Shown: positions 22,948 to 34,345 of the stretch, piece by piece
How positions within the stretch are numbered: the stretch's first letter is position 1
Layout of the letters: every line of letters begins with the position of its first letter
DNA from: Myoxocephalus aenaeus
Lineage: Eukaryota; Chordata; Actinopteri; Perciformes; Cottidae
Assembly: GCA_038501785.1 (NCBI GenBank)
Contig: JBAMJR010000039.1
Coordinates: 7,664,501-7,728,500, forward strand
Length of the DNA: 64,000 nt
Direction of reading: 5' to 3'
Position numbers and translations under genes: made by a program
Notes under the pieces: generated by a model
Told to the model about the DNA's origin: nothing
Database searches by the model: none
Seen by the model: the letters and a program-made list of their open reading frames with translations, nothing else

Positions 22948-25900
22948 TTACTGAATTGGGGTCAGTTGTTCTTGATGCTGCAAACATTGCCTCTCATTGA
23001 TTGGGTAGGAGCGAAAAAAGAACATCCCTATCAGCAAAAGTGCGACGGGAACCGGCGAGAACAGCACAATCAGAGCCGTCACCACTCCGTCGCCATGGGT
23101 ACAGGCACCCACTCTGTAGCCCACAAACCTGCAGACGAGGAGAAAACCCAAAACGTGAAGGTCCAACAGATGTACATAACACGTACAGTGAGCGGACGGA
23201 AGATTGACTCACTGTAATGTCATGGTTGAGATGCCAACAGACAGGCCGCCCGCCAGCTTACTGCAGAAGGCATAACAAGAGAAGAACATGGGCTCCAGGT
23301 CTCTGCAGGAGGGGTGTCTGGCCGCAAAGTCGTCCACCACATCTTGGAGCATAGACCTGGTACAGAACAATCTGACATGTGTCATATAAAAAATCACCAC
23401 GTCAGTTTAGATGAGGAGAACTGACCAGTCTACAAAACCGATCATTGCTGGAATATTCATAACCAGCCCGGGTCAGGTGGAGGCTATGTGAATGATTCAT
23501 GTGCACAACATTCAGTTCTGATGCTGATTAGATCTGACGGGCCGTCTTAGAAAGGTTTTATAACGGTGTGTCCTCGCTGGGAGCTGACTCACCAAGGTAG
23601 CAAGAACATGGTTGCCACGCTGAATCCCATCAGAACGCACATAATCATAAAGACTGGCAGGTTACTGGGAAAACAGGCAACTGTAATAACTGCTGGGATG
23701 AAGAGCTGAGAGAGACAGAAACAGGCCTTACAGAAGGAGATTGAAGGTGTGGAAAAGTACTCTCATCATACAGATTACTATACAGGGATATGTGTGATTT
23801 CTTACTGATAGTCCAATGTAAGCCGTGGCCTTTTTTCCTATTCTCAGAAGAACTGTTTGCCACAGAGGAACTCCTACTGAGGCAGAAACCTACAAAAATA
23901 TGGAGACCTTTTCATTCAAAATGTAAAATGTCTCTTGTTTTGTAAGTCCATAGAAGGCTTTTAAAGAAGTTTGCATATATAAACATCTTCATGAGCAAAG
24001 TGTGTGATTCTAGTTTCATTTTACCAGCAGAACCAGTATGAGATGCTGGAACTGGGCTCCCAGCCCAGCTGCATGGCTGCAAAAAAGTGCAAAATTACCC
24101 AAGGACATCTGAGATAAAAGAGATACAGGACATGAATTACACATATAATTATGGTTTAACCATTCCTCTGCTTCTAACCATTAAATACAGGCATGCATTT
24201 TTTTTTTAAACATCTCATCTCATTAGCAAATTTTCATTAGAGCCGAGGTTTATAGGCATGCAACACTGCACCTGAAAAGCAAGCGCAGTGAACAAAAAGC
24301 AGAGTATCAGTCGTTGGTAAGGAATGTGACATATCATTAACTTCAGCGAGGTCAAATAGGACGGTCGCACTTTGGCATCAGTGCAGAGAGGAGCTGCAAA
24401 AAAAGGGAACGTCAAGGAAGGAGAGTTACAAGGTATAATGCTCAAATACTCCATTTATCCATCTATTTATTTATAGATAAGAGAGAGAGAGATCAATAAA
24501 TTAAACATTGAATGTCTCACCCCGCTGCTCCTTCACCCCAAGGAAGAGAACCAGGCTGCAGAGGAAAAACAAGGCGCCCATGATCAGAGCTGAGGTCAGG
24601 AAAGCCTTTTGCTAGGGGGGGAAATACACAAATTAAACAATTACATATAAATGAAGCACAATATTATGCTACACACAGACATTATTATAAACAGTTTAAT
24701 GATTATAAAATGAACATTAAATATACAAAATATTCTCCTTTGCAGAGATTTAGCTAGTTAGATTAAATGAGAATAGTCCTGCTCATCTGTTCGTTAGCTA
24801 ACGTTAAACATGAAACTTGTGCTCAAGGCGGTTAACTAGCAGCTAGTACTCAGCATTTCAATGCTCAATTTTTGTAAAAAAAAATATAATGTCTTAATTA
24901 TGGCGGTTAATGTCGCTCTAATGTGGATTTTATTGGCAATGGTCATATTCAGGCTATAGCTTCCTTGTGTTTATGCTAAACTCATCTTCACTGGCTCCAA
25001 AGGTTATCTTATTAGCATACAAACTGGCGGAGAGCAGCTAGCCAGACTCGGGTTGTAGGTGATAAAATCACCATTTGTACTATTCAAACAAACAACACAT
25101 ACTGTGTTAATTAGTGAGTTTTAATGGTGCAAAAGGCATTTTTTTTAATCAACGGGAAGAGCTACTAGTTTTATGCTAGGCTGCGCTAACTTAATTGTCA
25201 CTATATTTAATGGGCAAATACGAGAGTGGTTGTATTTTCTCATGTAACGTTAACGCTAAACTAACTCCTTACAGGAAAGAAAGAATACACAACAAGATCT
25301 ATGTTGCGCTAATTACAGGGTAACAAGATAGCCCTGGGACCATGCGAGTACAATGCCAATGCAATGCTGCTGGGCTGCTAAAGAAATATGAGTGCTAGCT
25401 CATTGTCAGCCAGAGTGACCACTTTTTTTTTTTTTTACATTTTATTTACCGTTTTCTGAAGTGGTGCAGTTTGCGGTGAGGATGTGCTCTGGGGTACCGT
25501 CTCATGAGCCGGGCCCAGATGTTCACAGCTCTCTTGCTTTTCTGTGTTGTACACAGCTATGACTTGACCCTGCATTACAGAAGCCAACAGCATGGCCGCC
25601 ATCTTCACACTCATTCCTGCCAAAGAAGGTCAGAGGGGACAAGAAGTGAAGTGGTGGAAGAAGTAAGCTATTCAGATCCTTCACTGAAGTCAAAGTAGGC
25701 TACAGGAAAATTTCTCCACCTGTATTCAATACCGTACTAAGTAAAAGCATCAGAAGAAAGTACTGCTTAAGTAAAAGTACTGATTCTGCAGTGAATTGTT
25801 CCTGTCAGTGTTTTTTATATTGTGTTTTTGGATCACCATTACAGCTGCATTGATGTGTATGTTACATTTATCTGCTGTAGATGTGCTTTAACTACTTTAT

Positions 25901-28900
25901 ATGCTGTTGGGTAGTTCAATCTACAGAAATGCTTCTTTAAAACGTGGTGGAGTACAATTATACACTCAGTGAAACTGATTGTGCAATACTGTTTTAATAT
26001 TTCATATATTTTCTTATACTATTAGCATTTATAGCACTTTTTTTTGTATTCTTAATTTTAATTTCTTACATTTTAAGTTATTGTAATTCTGTGTGGAAGC
26101 AGGACCTAGCAAAATAAGCTTTTCATTATACGAAGTAACTCTGTTAAATGTGCATATGACAATACAAATATCTATCTATCTATCTATGAAGCTGCATGAA
26201 AGGGAAATACAAGTATCTCAAATGTGTACAGTATTCGAGTAAATGTACTTTGTTCCAATCCAACGCTTCAGGGAGATCCTGGTCTCCGTGTTGTTGCCAT
26301 AAGGATCTGAGGTGATTCATTGGTACTCTTACTGTAGGCCGTGGCAGAGTCTCTGTCTCTGTGATCTCCCCCGAGGAACATGCCGAGTGAGAGGTAGGGG
26401 ACGTTGTAGCACTGTTGATAGACGACAGAGGAACACATGATACCCACTGACAGCCCGTGAGCAGTGTGAAACTCAGTAGCCATGGTGACGCAGCTCGGAG
26501 CAAAACGGCAGCTGCAACCTAACTCACTTAACTGGTTTGAATCCTACTTGAAGGACCGACAATACTTTGTGTCGGTAGCTAAATACACATCAGAGCTGAC
26601 TAGTATGACATGTGGTGTTCCCCAAGGCTCATGAGACGAGGAGGAAATTCTGTCACCATGGTGACATGAGGAAGATGAAGAGGGAATAAGTGGTAAAAAA
26701 AAAAGGAGCTGTATAACATTGTAAAACAATTCTCCATTCCAAGTAAAAGTCCTTTATTCAAAAGTGCACTGGATTAAAAGTACAACATTGTTTTGATACT
26801 TTCACAGTATTTATATAGTATTAGATTATACACTCACCTAAAGGATTATTAGGAACACCATACTAATACTGTGTTTGACCCCCTTTCGCCTTCAGAACTG
26901 CCTTAATTCTACGAGGCATTGATTCAACAAGGTGCTGAAAGCGTTCTTTAGAAATGTTGGCCCATATTGATAGGATAGCATCTTGCAGTTGATGGAGATT
27001 TGTGGGATGCACATCCAGGGCACGAAGCTCCCGTTCCACCACATCCCAAAGATGCTCTATTGGGTTGAGATCTGGTGACTGTGGGGGCCATTTTAGTACA
27101 GTGAACTCATTGTCATGTTCAAGAAACCAATTTGAAATGATTCGAGCTTTGTGACATGGTGCATTATCCTGCTGGAAGTAGCCATCAGAGGATGGGTACA
27201 TGGTGGCCATAAAGGGATGGACATGGTCAGAAACAATGCTCAGGTAGGCCGTGGCATTTAAACGATGCCCAATTGGCACTAAGGGGCCTAAAGTGTGCCA
27301 AGAAAACATCCCCCACACCATTACACCACCACCACCAGCCTGCACAGTGGTAACAAGGCATGATGGATCCATGTTCTCATTCTGTTTACGCCAAATTCTG
27401 ACTCTACCATCTGAATGTCTCAACAGAAATCGAGACTCATCAGACCAGGCAACATTTTTCCAGTCTTCAACTGTCCAATTTTGGTGAGCTCTTGCAAATT
27501 GTAGCCTCTTTTTCCTATTTGTAGTGGAGATGAGTGGTACCCGGTGGGGTCTTCTGCTGTTGTAGCCCATCCGCCTTAAGGTTGTGCGTGTTGTGGCTTC
27601 ACAAATGCTTTGCTGCATACCTCGGTTGTAACGAGTGGTTATTTCAGTCAAAGTTGCTCTTCTATCAGCTTGAATCAGTCGGCCCATTCTCCTCTGACCT
27701 CTAGCATCAACAAGGCATTTTCGCCCACAGGACTGCCGCATACTGGATGTTTTTCCCTTTTCACACCATTCTTTGTAAACCCTAGAAATGGTTGTGCGTG
27801 AAAATCCCAGTAACTGAGCAGATTGTGAAATACTCAGACCGGCCCGTCTGGCACCAACAACCATGCCACGCTCAAAATTGCTTCAATCACCTTTCTTTCC
27901 CATTCTGACATTCAGTTTGGAGTTCAGGAGATTGTCTTGACCAGGACCACACCCCTAAATGCATTGAAGCAACTGCCATGTGATTGGTTGACTAGATAAT
28001 TACATTAATGAGAAATTGAACAGGTGTTCCTAATAATCCTTTAGGTGAGTGTATTTAGCACTTAGGCCTGCTTTATAATAAAAAAAGATATGAACATTTC
28101 ACTTTTTACTATATAGGACCGGAAGTTAAGAAGGGAAATAATTATTTGGTGGAACTGCTAACAACTCATCTGTAACAAGAGGCCACAACTTTATTATTGT
28201 ACTTTATAAGGCTATTATATGTCTTTTTTTTTATGTAAAATATTAATTTGAAAAGTAACTGAAAACTGCAGCTATCAGATAAATGTAGTGGAGTCAAAAG
28301 TAAAATATTTCCCTTTTGAGATTTAGTGGAGTACAAGTATATAGTATAATCAAATGGAAATATACAAGTGAAGTGCAAGTACTGAGCAATAAGTGCTTGT
28401 GACACACTGACTTACACTCATGATGGTCTCGAACAGGCATGCCGCTGTGAGGAACCACAGCACACTGAGGCCCTGGGACATCGAACCTTGTGGCACAAAC
28501 CACAGCAGCAGATAGAACAGGATGCCAAACGGAGTGGAGAGAATCAGCCTGTGGGGTAAACATGGTGGGATTTGAATACAGCGCCTGCAGATGAATCGCA
28601 GCCTAATTCAATATGAAGTGTGTTCAACATGCGGCTCCGCACACCAACCATGGCGTGAGCTTTCCGACGGGTGTCCAGTTACTGCAGCTCACCAGATATC
28701 CAACCAGAGGGTCGGTCACAGCATCCCAGGCCCGACTCACGAACAGAATCATGGAGACATAAGAGGCCTCCATCTGTGAAATACTCGAGAGGTACTTTTC
28801 ACTTTGAAATTAAGACAATCACATATATCGTGAAGAGATGCAGGTCCTTTTTGTAAGCCGCTGTTTGTGAGAACAGCTCTATAACTCGTACCTGCACAAC

Positions 28901-31900
28901 ATCCAGGAGAAAGATCTGCAGGGAAATATTTAAAGCTGCTGTCGTAATCTGATATGGGACATCACCCACAGCATAACACACCTTCCTGGCCAGAGGAATC
29001 CCCCCCGACCCCTGTGAAAACCAGAGGGAAGAACAGACAGGAAGGTGGAAGGAAAATCTCCCTGTTGTCTATTAAAAATAATAAAAAATCAGTTAAAACA
29101 TTTAGCTGTTTTGTGAATACACAAGATCTTCTGTTCACACTCGTTTCACACAGCTATCGCAGCGAGAGCGTGGGTTGCAGAACGTTTGAAATTCAGATTT
29201 CTTCTGGTCACAATACTCTCAAACATTTTCCCACTGAAGAGAAATGTGGTTCTCTTGCGTCGGTTCTCTTGCGTCGGGTTCAGTTACTTTGCGAAAACAT
29301 GCAGACGTACAAAACATGTGACTATAAATCTTGTGGAGCCTCCACGACGGCTCCACAACCATCTTCTATTTCCCTTACCTGATAAAGACATGAATTGATA
29401 TATTTTGGGTCCGGACTACAAGGCTAATGACACCACTGATTATCTCCAGGAACAGTCGGGGCCCGGTATGAAGCTAGCCTTCTCAATTCCTGTCCTGACT
29501 TATAGAAAAAGAAAGGTGAGGCTGCGAAGAAACATTAGTAAATTTGCAAATTTATCCAATTTAACATCCATTACTCATCAGCCTGTCCAAATAAATAGGG
29601 CAAATAGAGCTTTAAACGCATTAAACTTAGCTTTATTAAATGTCAGGTCTCTGTCAGGAAAAACATTGTTAATCAATGATTTCATTATTAGGCACAAACT
29701 TGATTTTTTTGTTTTTAACCGAAACTTGGTTAGACCAAGATAACAGTGCAGCTGTTCTTATTGAATCAACACCTCCCAACTTCAGTTTCATGAGTGAAAC
29801 GAGCGCATAAGAAAGGAGGTGGAGCTGCTATTTTATTTAATGAGTCTCTTCAATGCAAGCAGATGTCTTTTGGTCATTTTACTTCCTTTAAATATGTGGC
29901 TCTGAATTCCACTCAAGTTTTATTCCTCAAAATTTACAGACCACCTAAATACTGTGCAACCTTCTTTGATGAGTTTACTGAACTGCTGTCTATAATCTGT
30001 ATTGATTTTGATTGCGTTGTCATTGTTGGTGATTTTAATATCCATGTTGATAATCCCCAGGACAGCGGGTCTATAGAGCTCTGTGGTGTCCTTGATAACT
30101 ATGATCTGACTCAGCATGTAACAGGTCCCACCCACAACAAGGGGCACACTCTAGGCCTAATCATCACCAAAGGTCCGAACATTTCCAAGGTTGCTGTGAC
30201 TGATGTTGCACTCTCTGATCATTTCTGTGTTTTCTTTGAGAGTGCAATCTCCCTGCACACAAATGTCCAAACCGAGGTTGTGACAAAGCGTTACATCACT
30301 GAAAACACCAGTGAACTATTTATTCAGGAGTTCTCCACACCAGCCCTCTCTTGCATCTCAGTCAATGAGCTTGTGGATGGCTTCAATTCTAAAGTAAAAA
30401 ATGTTATTGATGCCATTGCACCCACTAAGGTGAAGGTTGTCTCGGGTAAGAAAAGATCCCCTTGGAGAAATGCCACACTGGTCAGAATAGAGAAAAGAGA
30501 GTGTCGGAAAGCTGAGCGCAGGTGGCGAAAAATAATCTCCAGGTTCACTGTGGTATCTATAAAGAGAGACTTCGCAATTATAATTTGGAATTTAGAAATG
30601 CAAGACAGTCCTTCTTCTCTGACATCGAAGCCAAAAACAATAACAATACACATGCCTTATTTGCTACCGTGAACAGGCTAACAAACCCTCCGGTGTCGGT
30701 AACTGCTACGCTCCTATCCACCTGGGCATGTAATAAATTTGCCTCCTATTTTGCTGATAAAATTCAGAAAATTAGACAAGCAGTCGATGGCTCCACACCA
30801 ACCACAGGATATGTGTTGTCAACATCTTTAAATAACATCCATTCAAATATCATGACACAATTGCACGCAATTAACCAAAGAAGACATTATACAACATCTG
30901 AAATCCTTAGAAATGCTTGGATATTCTACCAACACACTTTAAAAAAAAATTGTTCACACTGCATGACCACTGATCTTTTACAAATTGAAAACACATCCCT
31001 TCTTTCAGGTGTCATCCCACAAGCCCTACAACTGCAGTTATTAAACCACTCCTAAAGAAGGCTAGTTTAGACCCCAAAATATTGAAAAACTATAGGCCAA
31101 TATCAAACCTCCCATTTTTAAGTAAAATAATGGAAAAAGTGGTTTTTCAACAGCTGAACAACTTCTTGGTCGAAAATAACTGGTGTCTTCCAGTCCGGCT
31201 TTCGTCAGCACCACAGTACTGAAAATGCTCTTGCTCACGGTCGATCATGACATCTTGTTGAAATGTGCTATACAAATAAACTTGCCTTGCCTAGGAAGTT
31301 ATGTGAAAAGAGACTCACCAGGTTGGTTACCCGTTAAACAGTGTTTTCAAACCAAACAATAGTCAATGGAATATGAAATAATATCACAATAGGTGACATG
31401 GATTTAAGTTCATATGACCCAAAATAATGTAAATTGACAATATTTATTTAATTCTTAAGTATTCACTAACTGAGTGCAGGTTTTTTTCATTTTGAGAAAA
31501 GGGTATTTTTTCTTTTATTGGATGAAAAGTTTGTTTAACATTTTTTATTAATGTTTTTTGTTTTGTTTAATCTCAAATTGGGCTTTTGCTTCTCACAAAG
31601 CATTAATCCAGAAAACATGTAACAATATTGCTGAGCTGGTTGAATTACATGAAACACATGAAATAATGTTAGCTGAGGTATTACAAGACACAAAATCTAC
31701 ACTGATAAAAATAAACATTTTGAAAACGTTTGAATATTAATGCAAAAGTAGGAGAAAAAAAACGAGAGGATATTTAAAGATATTCAATTTGGGAAACTTA
31801 CCCTCTGCTGACCTTCGCTGCAAGAGTTTCTATCTGTGGTCTGGTTTAATAACCGACTCTTTAATGTCTGTGCTTGATTCGCAAAATGATTAAGACAACT

Positions 31901-31903
31901 CAT
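22948..31903 (-). CDS. mfsd2b: MFSD2-family transporter, probably sphingosine-1-phosphate exporter MFSD2B
   Basis: A major-facilitator membrane transporter. Exons in order: 31903-31802, 29011-28892, 28773-28649, 28548-28416, 26411-26333, 25616-25450, 24611-24521, 24393-24272, 24108-24025, 23889-23806, 23705-23593, 23356-23213, 23128-22948; all phases agree, 514 aa. The first MFS block shows AVGDVPYQI and AWDAVTDPLVGY, with Asp91 and Asp95 at the cation-site positions of MFSD2A. Later come LLPWSMLQDVVDDF and Lys440 in CSKLAGGLSVGIS, the place of the lipid-contact lysine of MFSD2A. The LFCSHAAGL and DDFAARH segments look closer to MFSD2B than MFSD2A, and human MFSD2B lies near FKBP1B, so the FKBP1 neighbour here supports it. 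MFSD2B exports S1P from erythrocytes and platelets; MFSD2A imports lyso-PC. The donor of exon 3 (ATG|GTTGGT) is weak. Introns 1 and 4 contain transposons. Confidence 0.85.
25645..26265 (+). mobile_element. Dispersed repeat copy A (GTGGTGGAAGAAGTA type)
   Basis: Starts AGTGGTGGAAGAAGTAAGC, contains ATTCAGATCCTTCACTGAAG and AAGTAAAAGTACTGATTC, and ends GAGTAAATGTACTTTGTTCC. This is a very common teleost repeat type (recalled). It lies between exons 5 and 6 of mfsd2b and includes a short TATC microsatellite at 26169-26188. The repeat class is not assigned. Confidence 0.6.
26518..26634 (+). mobile_element. LINE reverse-transcriptase fragment
   Basis: One frame reads LNWFESYLKDRQYFVSVAKY and then MTCGVPQGS before a stop. 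CGVPQGS is the conserved block just before the catalytic region of L2/CR1-type reverse transcriptases. Only about 38 residues remain. It lies 106 bp from exon 5 of mfsd2b, opposite in strand to that gene, and is the part of the RT missing from the larger LINE copy at 29405-31290. Confidence 0.75.
26831..28051 (-). mobile_element. Tc1/mariner transposon, DD36E spacing, full length
   Basis: The 1,221-bp element has perfect 29-bp terminal inverted repeats at 26831-26859 and 28023-28051 (outer end CACTCACCTAAAGGATTATT) and TA duplications at 26829-26830 and 28052-28053. It carries one transposase frame on the minus strand. It lies in intron 4 of mfsd2b. Identical repeats and an almost open frame indicate a recent insertion. 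Confidence 0.95.
26863..27903 (-). pseudogene. Tc1/mariner transposase with one early stop codon
   Basis: A cut-and-paste transposase. From the ATG at 27903 the frame reads MGKKGD, then TGA at 27885-27883, then SNFERG and the remaining 333 residues, open to TAG at 26863. An internal ATG at 27864 follows the stop. Domains: N-terminal helix-turn-helix DNA binding (LSISQSAQLLGFSRTTISRV), second helical region, then the catalytic core with Asp in AWSDESRF, Asp in FQQDNAPCHKA and Glu in SPDLNPIEHLW. Thirty-six residues separate the second Asp from the Glu, against 34 in classical Tc1, which matches the DD36E group. The stop removes the natural start; initiation at the internal Met would lack only 13 residues, so activity is uncertain. 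Confidence 0.9.
29405..31290 (+). mobile_element. Degraded L2/Maui-like LINE with internal deletion
   Basis: Plus-strand frames with shifts give parts of an APE-type endonuclease (LNVRSLSGKTLLINDFI near 29640; VGDFNIHVDN near 30030; VALSDHFCVFFE near 30210) and the start of a reverse transcriptase (NYRPISNLPFLSKIMEKVVF near 31090). The sequence then jumps from the RT to VDHDILL and the tail GAAATGTGCTATACAAATAAA (31258-31280), so most of the RT is missing. It sits in intron 1 of mfsd2b, antisense to it. Frameshifts and stops show it is inactive. Clade naming is by resemblance. Confidence 0.8.
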
Positions 31904-33091
31904 CCTTTGAAGAGAGTAAGATCAACGCCACATGCAGGTAACAGCTCTCTCCACCCACTCACATCTGTAATCAAGTCTCACTCGTTTGCCACTGAGATCT
32001 GGTTGAACAACTCCTTCATCTTTGAAAGTGTGGCACTGTAATCCAGCCCACCTGCTCGTACCGTACAGTAAGAATGAATGAGCTGGCTCAACAACAAAGA
32101 TTATTACAAAACATGATTCATTAGTGAGGAGTAATAATCATAATTGTACTCTATTTGTTAGAAAATGTTCATGGAGTTTGGCTGCAGGTTTTAAATGCTG
32201 TTTATGTGGATCCTCTAAAGATAACATCTAATTAAAATACCTCCTTCTGGTTCAACTGGTATGATGCATCCAACTGGAATCACATGCACCCTGCTCGCCT
32301 TGAGGTTCATGAATGCAACTTTTGGATATATTTCTAAGAATAGTGCAAAATTAAACAAAACTAATTTAAAAATGAAAGTTGACGCGTTACTATTTTGTAA
32401 GTAGCAGTTCCTACTTCTGAACAGGTTTGAATTGGGACCATCATTAAAAACACAGATTCTCAGTCAGGACTGCTCTGACCTCTTGTGGAACAGCAGTGAA
32501 TCTCTCCTCCATCAAATGAAGCTGGTTGATCCCGTTCTCCCCTCCATGACAATTTCACGATCAGCAAAAGCGAAAGAGCTTTAAAAGCAACTTCACACAT
32601 CACATACAATAATGAGGACTTATAATATGGACGAGAACTCCATAAAATCTAACTTTGATGTTATGGCGTCATAGGAGAGTTTGCTCTGATCCCTCGGAGG
32701 AAGAATGTATCACTGTTGGGTTAAAACTCTGCGGTTCTCTGAAAGTAAATCACTGACCAGCCAAAGAAGATGTTTTCGTCATTCAGTCTTTAATTCTGTT
32801 TGTTTTCGTGACCAGCGATGACACTTTGACTCCCCGAGTACGAGACCCACAGAAAGACAGTGTTTTACTTTCTCAGGGTTCTGTTTTTCAATAACAAAAA
32901 TGTCATAACAGTTCTAATTTGTAAAATAAAAAAATAAATAAAAAAAGAAAGGGACAAAAGAGAAATTAACTACTACACATTGCATCCATCACATCAGTTT
33001 AATCATGGGATCCAATCACTCCTTGCATTATGCAATTTTGACACGTTGAAATTTCTATTTCTTCTCCATCTCCTAGACCTTTACTGCTAGC
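31904..33091. other. Intergenic, mfsd2b 5' side and fam110a 3'UTR
   Basis: No CpG island or strong promoter motif is visible upstream of the mfsd2b start at 31903. The part left of 33091 should include the fam110a 3'UTR; no clear minus-strand poly(A) signal was located. A/T-rich runs occur at 32925-32950. Confidence 0.45.
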
Positions 33092-34345
33092 TTATAAATT
33101 TGTGCTCTTACTTGCATTGTCTTTGGCCTGACGGAGTCCATACAGCCATTTGATTACTCTTGCATTCCTCTCAATGACAGAAACACCATAGGGAACACGC
33201 TCTGCAGCGTTGCCAGCATCCTCATCATCCTCCTCATCTTCTTTACCAGAGCCTGCACACTCGGACCCTGGAGCGCTCACGCTGCGGAACCGGGCCATGG
33301 ACACAATGTCAGAACTAGATCCAGTCAACTGGAGGTCTGCAGGGTCCAAACCGCACAGGTTGAAGAAGCGCTCCAGCTCCGTCCCGGCTCGAGAGCACCG
33401 GTCGCTCATGTCGGACTTAGACCGGGTCAGAGAGGGACGTTTCCTGGAGCTGGATGAGGACAAACGGGTAATCGCTGGGGAGAGAGGGGGGAAAACAGGG
33501 AGGCTGGGGGGAGGTGGAGCAGGGCCGAGGGTTTCGGCTGGAGAGGAGTGAGGATTGTCAGGTTTAGACGGAGCGACAACAGGTTTCAGAGGGGACGGGC
33601 GTAGTGTTGTCCTGGTGTGGAAGAGACGCAGGTGTGACGCAGTCGGGCGGAGTGGAAACTTTGAGTGTAGAGGAATGGGCTGGAGGGGCTGCCGGATGTA
33701 CTGAGGTGGTCTGCAGGGCGTCCTGGCGGGGCTGGCCTGAGGCATGACGTCCACTCGCCTTACGGCCCCTGCAGCTGGAAACCCAGAAGAGCCAGGACTC
33801 TCTACCCTGGCAGGCCCAGAGGTTTTTAACCTCACCTTAGCTGGACTGGACCAGTCCGGACGAGGCGGTGGACACGGTCTTTCCTTTTTCTGTTGAACCC
33901 CTACGGGTGTGGTGGGGAGAGGGGAGCTGTGAGACGCAGCAGCACCATCCAGAGCTTTACCGTCCTCCGAGTTGGCAGCGGCACCATCATTCACGCCATT
34001 GATCAGGTTGCTCAAATGCTCCAAGTCGAGCTGAACCTCTTCCTGCTTTGTTTTCGTCTGGGTGGTGGTCTTCCTGGTGGGCTGCAGAGCAGTGCCGGGG
34101 TTCAGCAGAGGCGTGCGCACCTCAGTCGGCCTGACTTGCTGCGGTTTAGACAGAGCCACCTGACTCTTGACATATTTAGCCTTGTCTGCTTCCAGCCTCT
34201 CCACCGCACTCTGCTTTGGTCGGCCTGCTACAGTCTTGAATTGATGGAAGTCTGGCCCCACTGGTCCCTTGGGCCGCAGGCGTGGGGGTGCTCCAGTAGT
34301 CCTTGCTGGTTGTCTCACTGGGTGTTGGAGAGTCTCCAAAGGCAT
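33092..34345 (-). CDS. fam110a: FAM110A-like centrosome/spindle-pole protein
   Basis: FAM110 proteins locate to centrosomes and spindle poles; their biochemical role is poorly known. The frame is a single coding exon of 417 aa, as in mammalian FAM110A. Conserved blocks: SAVERLEADKAKYVKSQ (about residues 46-62), an LDLEHLSNLI segment (about 105-115), AVRRVDVMP, LTRSKSDMSDRCSRAGTELE with FFNLCGLDP (about 310-340), SSDIVSMA, and the C-terminal VPYGVSVIERNARVIKWLYG. Between these the protein is Pro/Ser-rich, low complexity, and longer than the human protein (about 295 aa). The ATG at 34345-34343 is the first Met and lies a few bases after a possible exon start, so untranslated leader exons lie upstream. 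It is transcribed in the same direction as its neighbours mfsd2b and prickle3 but is not part of them. Confidence 0.92.
   Translation of the reverse strand: MPLETLQHPVRQPARTTGAPPRLRPKGPVGPDFHQFKTVAGRPKQSAVERLEADKAKYVKSQVALSKPQQVRPTEVRTPLLNPGTALQPTRKTTTQTKTKQEEVQLDLEHLSNLINGVNDGAAANSEDGKALDGAAASHSSPLPTTPVGVQQKKERPCPPPRPDWSSPAKVRLKTSGPARVESPGSSGFPAAGAVRRVDVMPQASPARTPCRPPQYIRQPLQPIPLHSKFPLRPTASHLRLFHTRTTLRPSPLKPVVAPSKPDNPHSSPAETLGPAPPPPSLPVFPPLSPAITRLSSSSSRKRPSLTRSKSDMSDRCSRAGTELERFFNLCGLDPADLQLTGSSSDIVSMARFRSVSAPGSECAGSGKEDEEDDEDAGNAAERVPYGVSVIERNARVIKWLYGLRQAKDNASKSTNL

Larger units (their letters stand above)
26690..28400. mobile_element. Dispersed repeat copy B, split by a Tc1 insertion
   Basis: Left part 26730-26828 (CAAGTAAAAGTCCTTTATTC, GGATTAAAAGTACAACATTG) and right part about 28054-28400 (AGTGGAGTCAAAAGTAAAAT, GGAGTACAAGTATATAG, AAGTGAAGTGCAAGTACTGA) resemble the same repeat family as copy A. 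The Tc1-like element at 26831-28051 separates them, so it inserted into the repeat. Boundaries are approximate. Confidence 0.5.

Noticed and set aside
26180..26503. 107-residue frame across mfsd2b exon 5
   Set aside because: It is in the wrong phase; the transporter frame CYNVPYLSLGMFLGG uses another frame between 26411 and 26333.
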